Below are positions 1 to 6,781 of a stretch of DNA of 52,649 nt, in pieces. The stretch's first letter is position 1. Each line of letters opens with the position of its first letter. The DNA comes from CAZLMW01 sp964560875 (GTDB lineage Bacteria > Myxococcota_A > UBA9042): contig CAZLMW010000053.1 in NCBI GenBank assembly GCA_964560875.1, positions 1 through 52,649 of the forward strand, in the 5' to 3' direction. The notes beneath the pieces are model-generated. The model did not search any database. It had not been told where the DNA came from and saw only the letters and a program-made list of their open reading frames with translations. The position numbers and the translations under genes were made by a program.

Positions 1-1327
1 CGACCACCCCGCCGACATCGGGATGCAGAGGGTGATCGTTCAACCAGTCCCTGATGTACGTGTTGGCCCAGGTCCGGGACGCCATCGTCCTCGACGTGAT
101 CACCGAACAGGAGATGAACCCGGAGCCCATCTGCGTGACCACCTGATTGGCGACGAAGATCGGATCGTCATCCTTGCTATGGACGATCTCGGTCAGCGTG
201 CCCCTGCGGGCCAGCAGCTTATGGAGTGGGGCGATGAAAGGTGAGCTGGTCTGCCCGCAGGGAGCAACTGCCCCAGGACCTACTTCTCCTGGGGAGTGAG
301 AGCCCATTCCCGCCTGCGGCGATGAGTCATCGCTCCGCTTATGACTACTAAGACCGACAGACCCTGCGGAAGCCGGGTCAAGAGCGGGAGCAACGAGGGC
401 CTGGAGGCCCTGTCCCTGCTGGGCTTCGGCCCGCACGAGGTACAGGTCATCGAGAGGGTGTCCCAGCGGCAGGGGGGTATCGAACTTCCCGGCAACGGGC
501 GCAGAACCTCTCCAAGAAGCCATCGGAAGCCCGGCGATGTCACCGGCGGCGCGCCGGTGATCGAATCGGGAACGAGGCTCCCACCGTGCGGGCTTGGCCA
601 CGATGTCCAGGCTGTGGTCGTAGATGATGTCGGTGAGCACCTGATCGAGGGCACGCTGGCCGTCAGCCTCCTCGAAGGGCAACTGGCTGGTCCTACGACG
701 GAGCCGGGCTTCGAGCTTCCAGGTGCCCGCCGTCGCCCCGTTCGCCACTTGGTACAGGACGACGTTCGCGTGTGCTCGTGCCCTCGTCCTGATGGTGACG
801 GGGACGCCCAGCTCGCCGGGCCGGACGAGGCACGCCTTCCCCCACGTCCGCTCGTCGTGGTCGCGCTCGCCCCGGACAGGTTCTTCCCGGAGGCCGAGGG
901 CGGGGGCGAGGCGGAAGGCGTCCCGTGCGCTGATGCAGGCGAAGCGCTCCAGCTTCCGGAAGTAGGCGATTCTCCACTGCCCAGGTTCAAGGCCGAGCAC
1001 GGTGCCCATCAGAGTCGGGATGTCGGAACGCCTCACCGTCTCGATGTCGATGGCCCACGCCTCTGGCCCGTGCTGGAGGTCGAGGCTGGCGATGGCGGTG
1101 TCCCACCGCCTGTTGCGCCTGCCGATCCCGGAGCTGCGGGACGCTCGCTGCCCGGTGAGCCAGGCGGACGACCGAAGCTGCCACCGTGGCCCGCCCCGTG
1201 GCTTGCTACGCACCCACCCACAGTGCCGAGGGCTCCAATCCAGCCGCCGCAGGACAGAGTCGTCGTTGGCGTCGCCTACCAGCAAGATGCGGGCAGACAG
1301 ACCGTGCGTGTAGAGGCCCGGAGTCAT
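1..1327 (-). CDS. Unrecognised large protein, 3' end beyond window
   Basis: An uninterrupted reading frame of 442 codons runs leftwards off the window. It starts at the ATG at 1327-1325, which overlaps the TGA of the upstream ribbon-helix-helix gene (ATGA), so the two are probably translationally coupled. The visible protein is basic and has the composition of a real gene: it contains GLYTHGLSARILLVGD near the start, AIDIETVRRSDIPTLMG around residue 95 and ANVVLYQVANG...TWKLEARLRRR around residue 190. I do not recognise the family. A ribbon-helix-helix gene coupled to a larger gene recalls plasmid copG-repB pairs, and the last motif faintly resembles rolling-circle initiators, but this is only an idea. 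The opposite strand also carries a long open frame, which I treat as a shadow because its product is low-complexity and it has no ribosome binding site. Confidence 0.7.
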   Translation of the reverse strand, partial: MTPGLYTHGLSARILLVGDANDDSVLRRLDWSPRHCGWVRSKPRGGPRWQLRSSAWLTGQRASRSSGIGRRNRRWDTAIASLDLQHGPEAWAIDIETVRRSDIPTLMGTVLGLEPGQWRIAYFRKLERFACISARDAFRLAPALGLREEPVRGERDHDERTWGKACLVRPGELGVPVTIRTRARAHANVVLYQVANGATAGTWKLEARLRRRTSQLPFEEADGQRALDQVLTDIIYDHSLDIVAKPARWEPRSRFDHRRAAGDIAGLPMASWRGSAPVAGKFDTPLPLGHPLDDLYLVRAEAQQGQGLQALVAPALDPASAGSVGLSSHKRSDDSSPQAGMGSHSPGEVGPGAVAPCGQTSSPFIAPLHKLLARRGTLTEIVHSKDDDPIFVANQVVTQMGSGFISCSVITSRTMASRTWANTYIRDWLNDHPLHPDVGGVV

Positions 1328-1509
1328 GGGCGAGGCGAAATCGCCGGGCTGACCCTCGCGTCGGCCTCTGCCCACTCGACCACGAGCATCCTGATCAGCG
1401 CGGACATCGGGACGGCGTTTGCGGCGGCGACCCGCTTGAGCTTGTCGTAGGCGACGGTCGGCAAGCGCACGTTCAGGCGGACCAGGGACTGATTGTCGTT
1501 CGGCATCAT
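1324..1509 (-). CDS. Ribbon-helix-helix (CopG/Arc-type) DNA-binding protein
   Basis: A 61-residue protein with a typical ribbon-helix-helix layout: a short strand (LVRLNVRLP) followed by two helices (AYDKLKRVAAANAVPMSALIRMLVVEWAEAD). Such proteins bind operators as dimers through the strand and usually repress their own operon. The start has three consecutive candidates, GTG-ATG-ATG. An AAGGAG sits 5 nt before the first ATG, so I use that one. The stop overlaps the next gene's start. The operon is divergent from the small gene at 1643, and a 12-bp inverted repeat lies between them, which is a natural candidate operator. Plasmid partition, copy control and toxin-antitoxin roles are all possible. 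Confidence 0.75.
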   Translation of the reverse strand: MMPNDNQSLVRLNVRLPTVAYDKLKRVAAANAVPMSALIRMLVVEWAEADARVSPAISPRP

Positions 1510-1560
1510 CACGGCTCCTTCACGGCGTCACCACGACGCCTCACCTGCGATACTCGATAG

Positions 1561-1597
1561 CCGAAAAAACGGCCCCCCCGCCTGTCCGGTTTTTCGG
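1561..1597. promoter_or_regulatory. Inverted repeat in divergent promoter region
   Basis: The arms CCGAAAAAACGG (1561-1572) and CCGGTTTTTCGG (1586-1597) are inverted copies with one mismatch, separated by 13 nt that include a run of seven C. It sits between the divergent ribbon-helix-helix operon (start 1509) and the gene at 1643. A second, looser pair (CTCGATAGCC before, GGCTATGAG after) brackets it. An operator is the simplest reading. A transcription terminator is less likely because no gene ends here. Confidence 0.4.
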
Positions 1598-1642
1598 GCG
1601 GTGGTTTGGCTATGAGCCGGATCGAGAAGGAGGCCGAAGACC

Positions 1643-1930
1643 ATGAACCACCGTCACGACCTGCCCACGGCCAGCGTCGGCCTGCCGGTCGAGCCAGCGG
1701 CTACCTTCGACCTGCTCTCCGACGTGCTGCTGGGACTGGTGGCCCATGCAGCGCATGACGACGGCTACCGGGACGCCCTCGCCGGGCGCACCATCGCCCT
1801 CATCGATGAGCTGGCCGACCGCCTGCGGGATGTCGAACGTGGCTGGCCGACGTGGTCGGGGTGGGCGTCCCTGACCGTGCCCGACTCGGACTTCACGCCC
1901 CGATCCCCGGGGCGGGCCGGGTCACAGTAG
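1643..1930 (+). CDS. Hypothetical protein (95 aa)
   Basis: The start is supported by a strong AAGGAGG 9 nt upstream. The product has an amphipathic helical middle section (TFDLLSDVLLGLVAHAAHDDGYRDALAGRTIALIDELADRLRD, written here only to show its position at residues 24-65) and an apparently disordered, Arg/Pro/Ser-rich tail. No signal peptide, membrane helix or known motif is visible. It is transcribed divergently from the ribbon-helix-helix operon and its 3' end overlaps a possible small antisense reading frame. Function unknown. Confidence 0.55.
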   Translation: MNHRHDLPTASVGLPVEPAATFDLLSDVLLGLVAHAAHDDGYRDALAGRTIALIDELADRLRDVERGWPTWSGWASLTVPDSDFTPRSPGRAGSQ

Positions 1931-2052
1931 GACGTGGCTCCCGCCGTGTTCGGCCAGCCAGCTCTTCCTCTGCTCGTACTCGGCCAGGTCCGTGCGACAC
2001 GCTGCCAGAATTCGGGAGTGCGTTGCGGCTCGTCCAGTAGCCCGGAGTGCAC
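1922..2052 (-). pseudogene. Possible small ORF with a frameshift
   Basis: Directly after the stop of the GIY-YIG-like gene, one minus-strand frame starts GTG at 2052 and reads plausibly (VHSGLLDEPQRTPEFWQRVA). The frame one base over then reads RTDLAEYEQRKSWLAEHGG and stops at 1922-1924. Joining the two needs a single-base change near 1995. Together they would give a protein of about 42 residues. This may be a decayed gene, a sequencing frameshift, or chance in high-GC DNA. Confidence 0.25.
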
Positions 2053-2622
2053 TCAGCCGTCGAGGTCTGCTTCCTCATCCGGATCTGCGAGAGTAGGCAT
2101 GAGGGCGAAGAACCTCTGCGCCTTCTCCAGCGTTGCTTCAAGGTCATCGACTCGGAACACTTCGGTGTGCAGCCGTTCGCAACCGTTCGAGAGACAGTCG
2201 ATGGCCGCTTGCTCCCACGTTCGACGGCACGGCCACGTCCTCACGACGGCGGCGAATGGGGCAGAGCAACGGTGCTGTCGGAGCCGCTGCTCGATCGCAA
2301 TCGTGAACCCGAGCTTCAAACGGGTCGGGTCAAGGTCCGGTTCGAGCTGGATGACGTAGAAGAAGCCGGTGTTCTCCCCGAGCCAGCTTTCTGTCAGCCC
2401 GTCGGCGTTCGTGATGGCAGTGCCGTCCAGCGTCTCACGGAGGCGGTTCGCATCTTCCCCCGAGACGAATGAGACGGCTTGCCCGCCTCTGCCAGCGTCC
2501 TTCCGCTTGGTGGCCTTGACGCCAAGCCGACGCAGCGCCTTGAAGACTGTCTGCTTGCGGACACCAAGCTCGTCGGCAAGGTCTATGACCGAAACGAGCC
2601 CGGTGGCCCCTCGGGTAGGCAT
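2053..2622 (-). CDS. HTH plus GIY-YIG-like (T5orf172/MUG113-type) protein
   Basis: A 189-residue protein. Residues 10-35 (VSVIDLADELGVRKQTVFKA) form a helix-turn-helix of the kind seen in excisionases and phage regulators. Residues about 85-145 match the GIY-YIG-like T5orf172 domain: FFYVIQLEP, then RLKLGFT about 15 residues later, RLRQHRCSAP, a Trp and TWEQAAIDCL with the expected Glu. These domains occur mostly on phages and plasmids and are thought to be nuclease-like. The start is preceded by GGAGAGGG at a usable distance. The gene is divergent from the winged-helix gene at 2854. The family assignment is by motif, and activity is not established. Confidence 0.65.
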   Translation of the reverse strand: MPTRGATGLVSVIDLADELGVRKQTVFKALRRLGVKATKRKDAGRGGQAVSFVSGEDANRLRETLDGTAITNADGLTESWLGENTGFFYVIQLEPDLDPTRLKLGFTIAIEQRLRQHRCSAPFAAVVRTWPCRRTWEQAAIDCLSNGCERLHTEVFRVDDLEATLEKAQRFFALMPTLADPDEEADLDG

Positions 2623-2853
2623 GATTCGTCCCTCTCCTTCCGCACTCTCGGGGAAACGACGCAGAGCCCGAGAGTCAGGGCTGAGACTACGGAGTCACCG
2701 ATACCTCGTAAACCCCACCCGGAAGGCATCCAACGCCCAAAGACGCTTCACTCGCCGCCCCTTCCCGGTATGTCGGGGTGGCTTGTCCCCCGATGGCTCA
2801 GAGACAGGGGGCGTGGCGTAGTCGATCCGCATACTCGACCCGGAGGACAAGCA

Positions 2854-3537
2854 GTGGTCAACAGCGAAGACCGAGGAGCCGCCAAGCCCTTCAAGGACGA
2901 CATCGACTACCTCCAGGACGAGGCCCGGTGGGTTCACGCACGAGCACGGCACCTCGGAGCCGTCGCAGCGGCGAGGGCTGACGCCGAGGACGAGCACGTC
3001 TCGGGCCTGTCCTTGGCGGGGGAGGACCGGCTGGACCACGAGGCACGAGCCAAGATCGCCCGGCTTGCAGCGACGGAGGACAACCTGCGCTCCGAGATCG
3101 ATGCTCGGTTGGCTGCCAGCCGGGACGCCGATGTGCTGCTTGGCCTCGACCGGCTCTGCAACCGGCACGACCTCGATCAGATCGACCGCCACCTCCTGCT
3201 TTTGACGATGCTGCCTGCGATGGGCCTGGAGCTGGCCGAACTACTCGGCGGCGTTGGCACCTTCGGCTTCTCCATCTGCTCGATCACGCCGGAGCTGACC
3301 GCCGTCGTCCTCCAGATGGACCTCGCCGGACGCATCGACCTGCGGCAGCGCCTTCAGCCGGACGGCAAGCTCGTCAAGGCGGTGCTGGTGGAGGTCGAGG
3401 ACCGACCCACCGACCGGGTGCAGGACTTCTGGACGAACGGCGTGTTCATCACGGAGTCGGCCTTCACCGTGATCACGGGTGTCGATGGTCCGGCGGTGCC
3501 GGGCCGCTGCGCCGCCTGCGGGCATACGGCCTCATAG
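2854..3537 (+). CDS. Winged-helix segment of a AAA+ ATPase-like protein, ATPase core absent
   Basis: The GTG start is chosen because GGAGGA lies 6 nt upstream; earlier in-frame starts lack this. The 227-residue product begins with a charged helical region. It then has LDRLCNRHDLDQIDRHLLLLTMLP, given only as the span at residues 104-127, and a segment with SICSITPEL and later FITESAFTVITG. This order resembles the N-terminal winged-helix region found before the AAA+ module in ATPases of bacterial integrative elements. The protein stops at residue 227 with no Walker A or B motif, and I see no AAA+ continuation downstream. It may be a truncated gene or a separate N-terminal subunit. Confidence 0.5.
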   Translation: MVNSEDRGAAKPFKDDIDYLQDEARWVHARARHLGAVAAARADAEDEHVSGLSLAGEDRLDHEARAKIARLAATEDNLRSEIDARLAASRDADVLLGLDRLCNRHDLDQIDRHLLLLTMLPAMGLELAELLGGVGTFGFSICSITPELTAVVLQMDLAGRIDLRQRLQPDGKLVKAVLVEVEDRPTDRVQDFWTNGVFITESAFTVITGVDGPAVPGRCAACGHTAS

Positions 3538-3599
3538 CCCCGCCCAGGGACCATCTCCAATTCAGCAGACCTTCGGCCGTGGCCCCACGCCCCGGGACG

Positions 3600-3653
3600 C
3601 TGTACAGGTTGTACAGGTTTCGGGCCTGAAGTGGCCCGATTTGGCTGTACAAC
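3600..3653. repeat. Nested palindrome with TGTACA half-sites
   Basis: The outer arms GTTGTACAG (3608-3616) and CTGTACAAC (3645-3653) are perfect reverse complements. Inside them, CGGGCC (3621-3626) and GGCCCG (3633-3638) form a second perfect stem around a 6-nt loop. A further direct half-site CTGTACAGG (3600-3608) lies just upstream. The structure sits exactly between the accessory-looking left segment and the first chromosomal-looking gene. It could be a recombination or attachment site, a transposon end or a multimeric operator. It lacks the T-tract of a terminator. Confidence 0.5.
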
Positions 3654-3673
3654 CGCCTCGGCCTGCCACGCAA

Positions 3674-4249
3674 CTACCCGAAATAACTCGGCTCGTTCCC
3701 CGGCTTCCACTTGATGTTGCATCCGATCGACGGAATCTGCGGCGACGGGGCATCCGCGCCGGCAACGATGGCGTCGAGCGCCGCGCGCAGGTCCGAGCCA
3801 GTGGGCGTGCCACTATTGGGCCGGGTCTCATCGAATTGGCCGCGGTAGGCGAGCGCACCGGTGGCGTCGAAGATGTAGAAATCGGGCGTGCAAGCCGCTT
3901 TGAATGCCTCGGCGACCGTCTGATCCGCGTCGTACAGGTAGGGGAACGTGTAGCCGAATGTGGCCGCGTCTTCGACCATGAGCTCGGGGCTGTCAGCCGG
4001 ATACCGCTCCACGTCGTTGCTCGCGATGGCGACCATCGACGCACCCTTTGCCTGCGCGTCCCGGCCGAACGCTGCGAGCTCGGTTTTCAGGTGCTTCACG
4101 AACGGGCAATGGTTGCTCAGGAAGGCCACCACGAGCGGGCGGCCAGCCGCGATCGAGTCGCGCGAAAAGACGTTGCCCGCCCCGTCTGGGAGACGAAAGT
4201 CCGGGCACCGGGTGCCAAGTGGGAGCATCGTCGAATTCACCGCGACCAT
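3674..4249 (-). CDS. Thioredoxin-fold AhpC/TSA-like protein
   Basis: A 191-residue protein of the redoxin/AhpC-TSA superfamily. It has the family's GTRCPDFRLPDG opening, the active-site segment SNHCPFVKHL (single peroxidatic-type Cys, as in the 'thioredoxin family protein' group), the thioredoxin-like TPDFYIFD and GQFDETRP strands, and the characteristic C-terminal SIGCNIKWKPGNEP. No signal peptide is seen, so it is probably cytoplasmic. Two adjacent ATGs occur after AGGAGG. The second (4249) has normal spacing, the first only 2 nt. It is divergent from infA. Exact substrate unknown; a peroxide or thiol-disulfide role is inferred from the family. Confidence 0.85.
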   Translation of the reverse strand: MVAVNSTMLPLGTRCPDFRLPDGAGNVFSRDSIAAGRPLVVAFLSNHCPFVKHLKTELAAFGRDAQAKGASMVAIASNDVERYPADSPELMVEDAATFGYTFPYLYDADQTVAEAFKAACTPDFYIFDATGALAYRGQFDETRPNSGTPTGSDLRAALDAIVAGADAPSPQIPSIGCNIKWKPGNEPSYFG

Positions 4250-4510
4250 CATCGCCTCCTTGTAGACCTTCGCCTTGCCGTGATGGGGCGAATCGCGTAC
4301 CGTACTGCGCCGCGTTTGGGGGCCGCCACGTTGCCGGCATCGGCGACGAGTCGCAAGGCCCTGAATGCCTCGACCGCGCGATCGATTCCAAATCGGTTCC
4401 GAGCTCGAACGTTTCAACGCCCTCACGGCGCGACGAATTGCAACCACCTGTGGGCCATCGGAAAGGCGCCTGCGGACAAGAACGCCTGCGGGCAGACAGG
4501 AAGGAAACAC

Positions 4511-4729
4511 ATGGCAAAGGAAGAGGGACTTGTCGTCGAGGGCACAGTGGTTGAACCGCTGCGCAACGCGATGTTTCGAGTCGAGCTGCCCAACGGTCAC
4601 CGCGTGCTCGCCCACGTCTCCGGCAAGATGCGCAAGTACTTCATCCGCATCCTGCCCGGCGACAAAGTGACCGTAGAGTTGTCGCCGTACGACCTCACCC
4701 GCGGACGCATCACCTACCGCGCTCGCTAG
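4511..4729 (+). CDS. infA: Translation initiation factor IF-1
   Basis: The 72-residue product matches IF-1 over its full length: MAKEEGLVVEGTVVE at the N-terminus, RVELPNGHRVLAHVSGKMRK in the OB-fold, and IRILPGDKVTVELSPYDLTRG...ITYR at the end. IF-1 binds the A site of the 30S subunit during initiation. The start is preceded by AAGGAAA. It stands alone, divergent from the redoxin gene with a 260-nt leader region in which I see no tRNA or other RNA gene. The following 260 nt carry only a short tandem repeat. One copy is visible; some proteobacteria carry several infA paralogues. Confidence 0.97.
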   Translation: MAKEEGLVVEGTVVEPLRNAMFRVELPNGHRVLAHVSGKMRKYFIRILPGDKVTVELSPYDLTRGRITYRAR

Positions 4730-4795
4730 CGCATGGTCTGTCCACCCGGTGCCTCGATCCGTTGATGGCGCCGCGCATGTCCGGCCCCACGGATC

Positions 4796-4832
4796 GCGCT
4801 CCCTTCGCGCTCCCTTCGCGCTCCCTTCGCGC
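4796..4832. repeat. 11-nt tandem repeat (3.4 copies)
   Basis: Three exact copies of GCGCTCCCTTC (4796-4806, 4807-4817, 4818-4828) are followed by GCGC. They lie in the 260-nt gap between infA and the START-domain gene. No coding or hairpin role is evident. Confidence 0.8.
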
Positions 4833-4988
4833 ATCCAACGCCGTTGACGGCGGCTCTCTCGAGCCCTTTACGAATTGAATGCCAGCTTCTACGTTGAAGC
4901 ATCGGCAAACGAATGGATCGGTCGCCGCGCCCCACGACTGCGAACCTGGGCGTGGGCGGCGATACGCATCGCGTCCGAAGGAGATCAC

Positions 4989-5882
4989 ATGGACACCCAC
5001 GCTCGCTCGCAGCGCTCGAAAACCGCGACCCGAATCGCGCTCATCGTGGCCGCCGCGGTCGCCGTATCAACGCTGACCACCCCCGACGCCGCCTACGCCA
5101 GTGGCAAGGGCAAATGGGAGTTCGTGTCGTCCAACAACGGCGTGCGCGTCTACCGTAAGCAGGTCCCGGGCAGCAGCGTGATGGCCTTCCGCGGCGTGAT
5201 GACCGCGAATATCCACATCGGCAAGGTCATCAGCACCTACGCAAACACGAACCTGCGCAAGGACTGGGTCGATCGCTGGGACGCCGACGCAGAGCTCGAT
5301 GTTCGCAGCGCAACCGAGCGTACGTTCTGGATCAAGTTCGGCTTGCCGTGGCCGGTCACCGACCGCGACTATGTGCTGCACCTCAAGGCCAACTTCAACT
5401 TCGACAAGAAGGTCTTCACAGCGCGCCTGAACTCGGTTCGCCATCCCAAGAAGCCCAAGCTCGATTGCTGTGTGCGCGGCAAGGCTTTTGGCACGTACTA
5501 CAAGTTCACGGCGATCCCGGGCACCAACAAGACCAAGCTTTTCGTCGAGGTGCACACAGACCCGCGGGGCATGCTTCCGTCGTGGCTGGTCAACCTCATC
5601 CAGAAGGACTGGCCGCGCAAGACGCTGGTTAGCCTGGTCAAGCGCTCGCGTCGTGGGGACATCAAGGTCCACCCGGCCGTTGCGAACTGGCATGACGCCC
5701 CGGCGCCCGCAGCTCCTCCCGCNNNNNNNNNNNNNNNNNNNNNNNNNNNNNNNNNNNNNNNNNNNNNNNNNNNNNNNNNNNNNNNNNNNNNNNNNNNNNN
5801 NNNNNNNNNNNNNNNNNNNNNNCCCGCAGCTCCTCCCGCTGCACCCGCGCCGCCCGCGACCGGACCGACGCAGGCCAAATAG
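4989..5882 (+). CDS. Exported START-domain (lipid-binding) protein
   Basis: The start is the ATG after AAGGAGA. Residues 1-38 form a signal peptide (basic n-region, then ALIVAAAVAVSTL, cleavage likely after AYA). The mature part (KWEFVSSNNGVRVYRKQVPG, then VISTYANTNLRKDWVDRW, ERTFWIKFGLPWPVTDRDYVL, YYKFTAIPGTNKTK and a C-terminal amphipathic helix) has the order of a START/SRPBCC domain, a hydrophobic-ligand-binding fold. A Pro/Ala-rich tail follows. The scaffold gap lies inside this tail; the frame before and after it agrees, so one gene is likely, but the tail length is unknown. Probably periplasmic; ligand unknown. Confidence 0.8.
   Translation: MDTHARSQRSKTATRIALIVAAAVAVSTLTTPDAAYASGKGKWEFVSSNNGVRVYRKQVPGSSVMAFRGVMTANIHIGKVISTYANTNLRKDWVDRWDADAELDVRSATERTFWIKFGLPWPVTDRDYVLHLKANFNFDKKVFTARLNSVRHPKKPKLDCCVRGKAFGTYYKFTAIPGTNKTKLFVEVHTDPRGMLPSWLVNLIQKDWPRKTLVSLVKRSRRGDIKVHPAVANWHDAPAPAAPPXXXXXXXXXXXXXXXXXXXXXXXXXXXXXXXXXXPAAPPAAPAPPATGPTQAK
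5723..5822. other. Assembly gap (100 N)
   Basis: A run of exactly 100 Ns, the usual placeholder for an unknown distance. The 17 bases before it (5706-5722) and after it (5823-5839) are identical (CCCGCAGCTCCTCCCGC) and in the same codon phase. The gap therefore reflects a Pro/Ala repeat the assembler could not resolve. Confidence 0.95.
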
Positions 5883-5927
5883 CCGGGGAGTTTTCGCTGT
5901 GCGCATCGTTGCCAGGCGCTTCTCAAC

Positions 5928-6692
5928 GTGAATCTGTATCGAACGCTGGTGCTCAGTGCGGTGTCGGTCGCGCTTCCCCTCGCATGCGTCGCGTGCGGGG
6001 GAAGCGGCGTCGACGTCATGAGCTCGGCGTCCAAACGCGCCAAGAACTCGAGAAAGGGAGCGGTGGCTGGGAGCGGCGCGTCAACGCTTCGTGCGTTGCC
6101 AGCGGATCCGGAACCGAATCTGACCCGCGCACAGGAACTGATCAGCGACCTCGATGCGATCCGAACCCGCGTCATCGCGATGCAGACCTGGCTGGCTCGA
6201 AACCGGGAATCCCAACACGTCGAGGCGACACGGCAGCGAATTCGTCACTATATGTATGTCTACTTGATGCCTGATAAGTGGTGTTCGACGCCCGCTCGCT
6301 GCAAGAACCTGAACGCGCAACGGAAAGCTTCCTACGAGCGATTCCTGCAGACCCAGGCCGGCTCACCCTGGGAAACGCCTGTAACGGCGGCGCTGGCCGA
6401 ACTGCGTGCCCCTCCCGCCAGCCCCTCGCTTGCCAAGGCCCGGATCGGGGTCGACGGCGCGTATGACGAGGTCGCCAAGCGCATGATGGCGTGGTATTCG
6501 GCTCGAAATGACAAAGCACGGCAGAGCGCCATCGGCGAGGCACACAAGGCGTGGTTGAGCGGCCATCACAAGCGGTTCGAAGCCACGGTCGCGACGCTGG
6601 GACCGGCCGAACAAAAACGACTTCGCGCCTACCGTCGAGCGCGCCTGGTGCCAGCGCTGGGTCGCATGGATTACCTGCTGAAGAAGCGTTGA
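5928..6692 (+). CDS. Predicted lipoprotein, function unknown
   Basis: A GTG start gives a signal peptide (LVLSAVSVALPLAC) ending in a lipobox-like LPLAC, so the mature protein of about 235 residues would be lipid-anchored. The rest is helical and charged: ELISDLDAIRTRVIAMQTWL and EHKAW-like helices near the end. I recognise no domain. Four cysteines, including the pair at CSTPARC, might form a disulfide. The gene follows the START gene by 45 nt and precedes the hydrolase gene by about 50 nt, so it may be co-transcribed with either. Confidence 0.65.
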   Translation: MNLYRTLVLSAVSVALPLACVACGGSGVDVMSSASKRAKNSRKGAVAGSGASTLRALPADPEPNLTRAQELISDLDAIRTRVIAMQTWLARNRESQHVEATRQRIRHYMYVYLMPDKWCSTPARCKNLNAQRKASYERFLQTQAGSPWETPVTAALAELRAPPASPSLAKARIGVDGAYDEVAKRMMAWYSARNDKARQSAIGEAHKAWLSGHHKRFEATVATLGPAEQKRLRAYRRARLVPALGRMDYLLKKR

Positions 6693-6736
6693 ATCGACGG
6701 CTGTCAGCCCGATCCATCCCCGCGCACCCCCGCCCG

Positions 6737-6781
6737 CCAGTGAAATGCGCCCCAGTGAAATTCGCCCCAGTGAAATTCGCA
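6737..6781. repeat. Tandem 15-nt repeat spanning alternative starts
   Basis: Three near-identical 15-nt units (6737-6751, 6752-6766, 6767-6781; consensus CCAGTGAAATTCGCC) each contain an in-frame GTG. They encode PVKCA-PVKFA-PVKFA at the N-terminus of the following lipoprotein hydrolase, lengthening its signal peptide in steps of five residues. Confidence 0.85.

Noticed and set aside
341..1450. Plus-strand open frame of 369 codons
   Set aside because: Its product is low-complexity Gly/Pro/Arg, it has no ribosome binding site, and the minus strand carries a coherent 442-codon frame coupled to the ribbon-helix-helix gene.
4253..4510. tRNA or other RNA gene upstream of infA
   Set aside because: No cloverleaf arms or T-loop consensus on either strand; the region reads as a plain leader/promoter.
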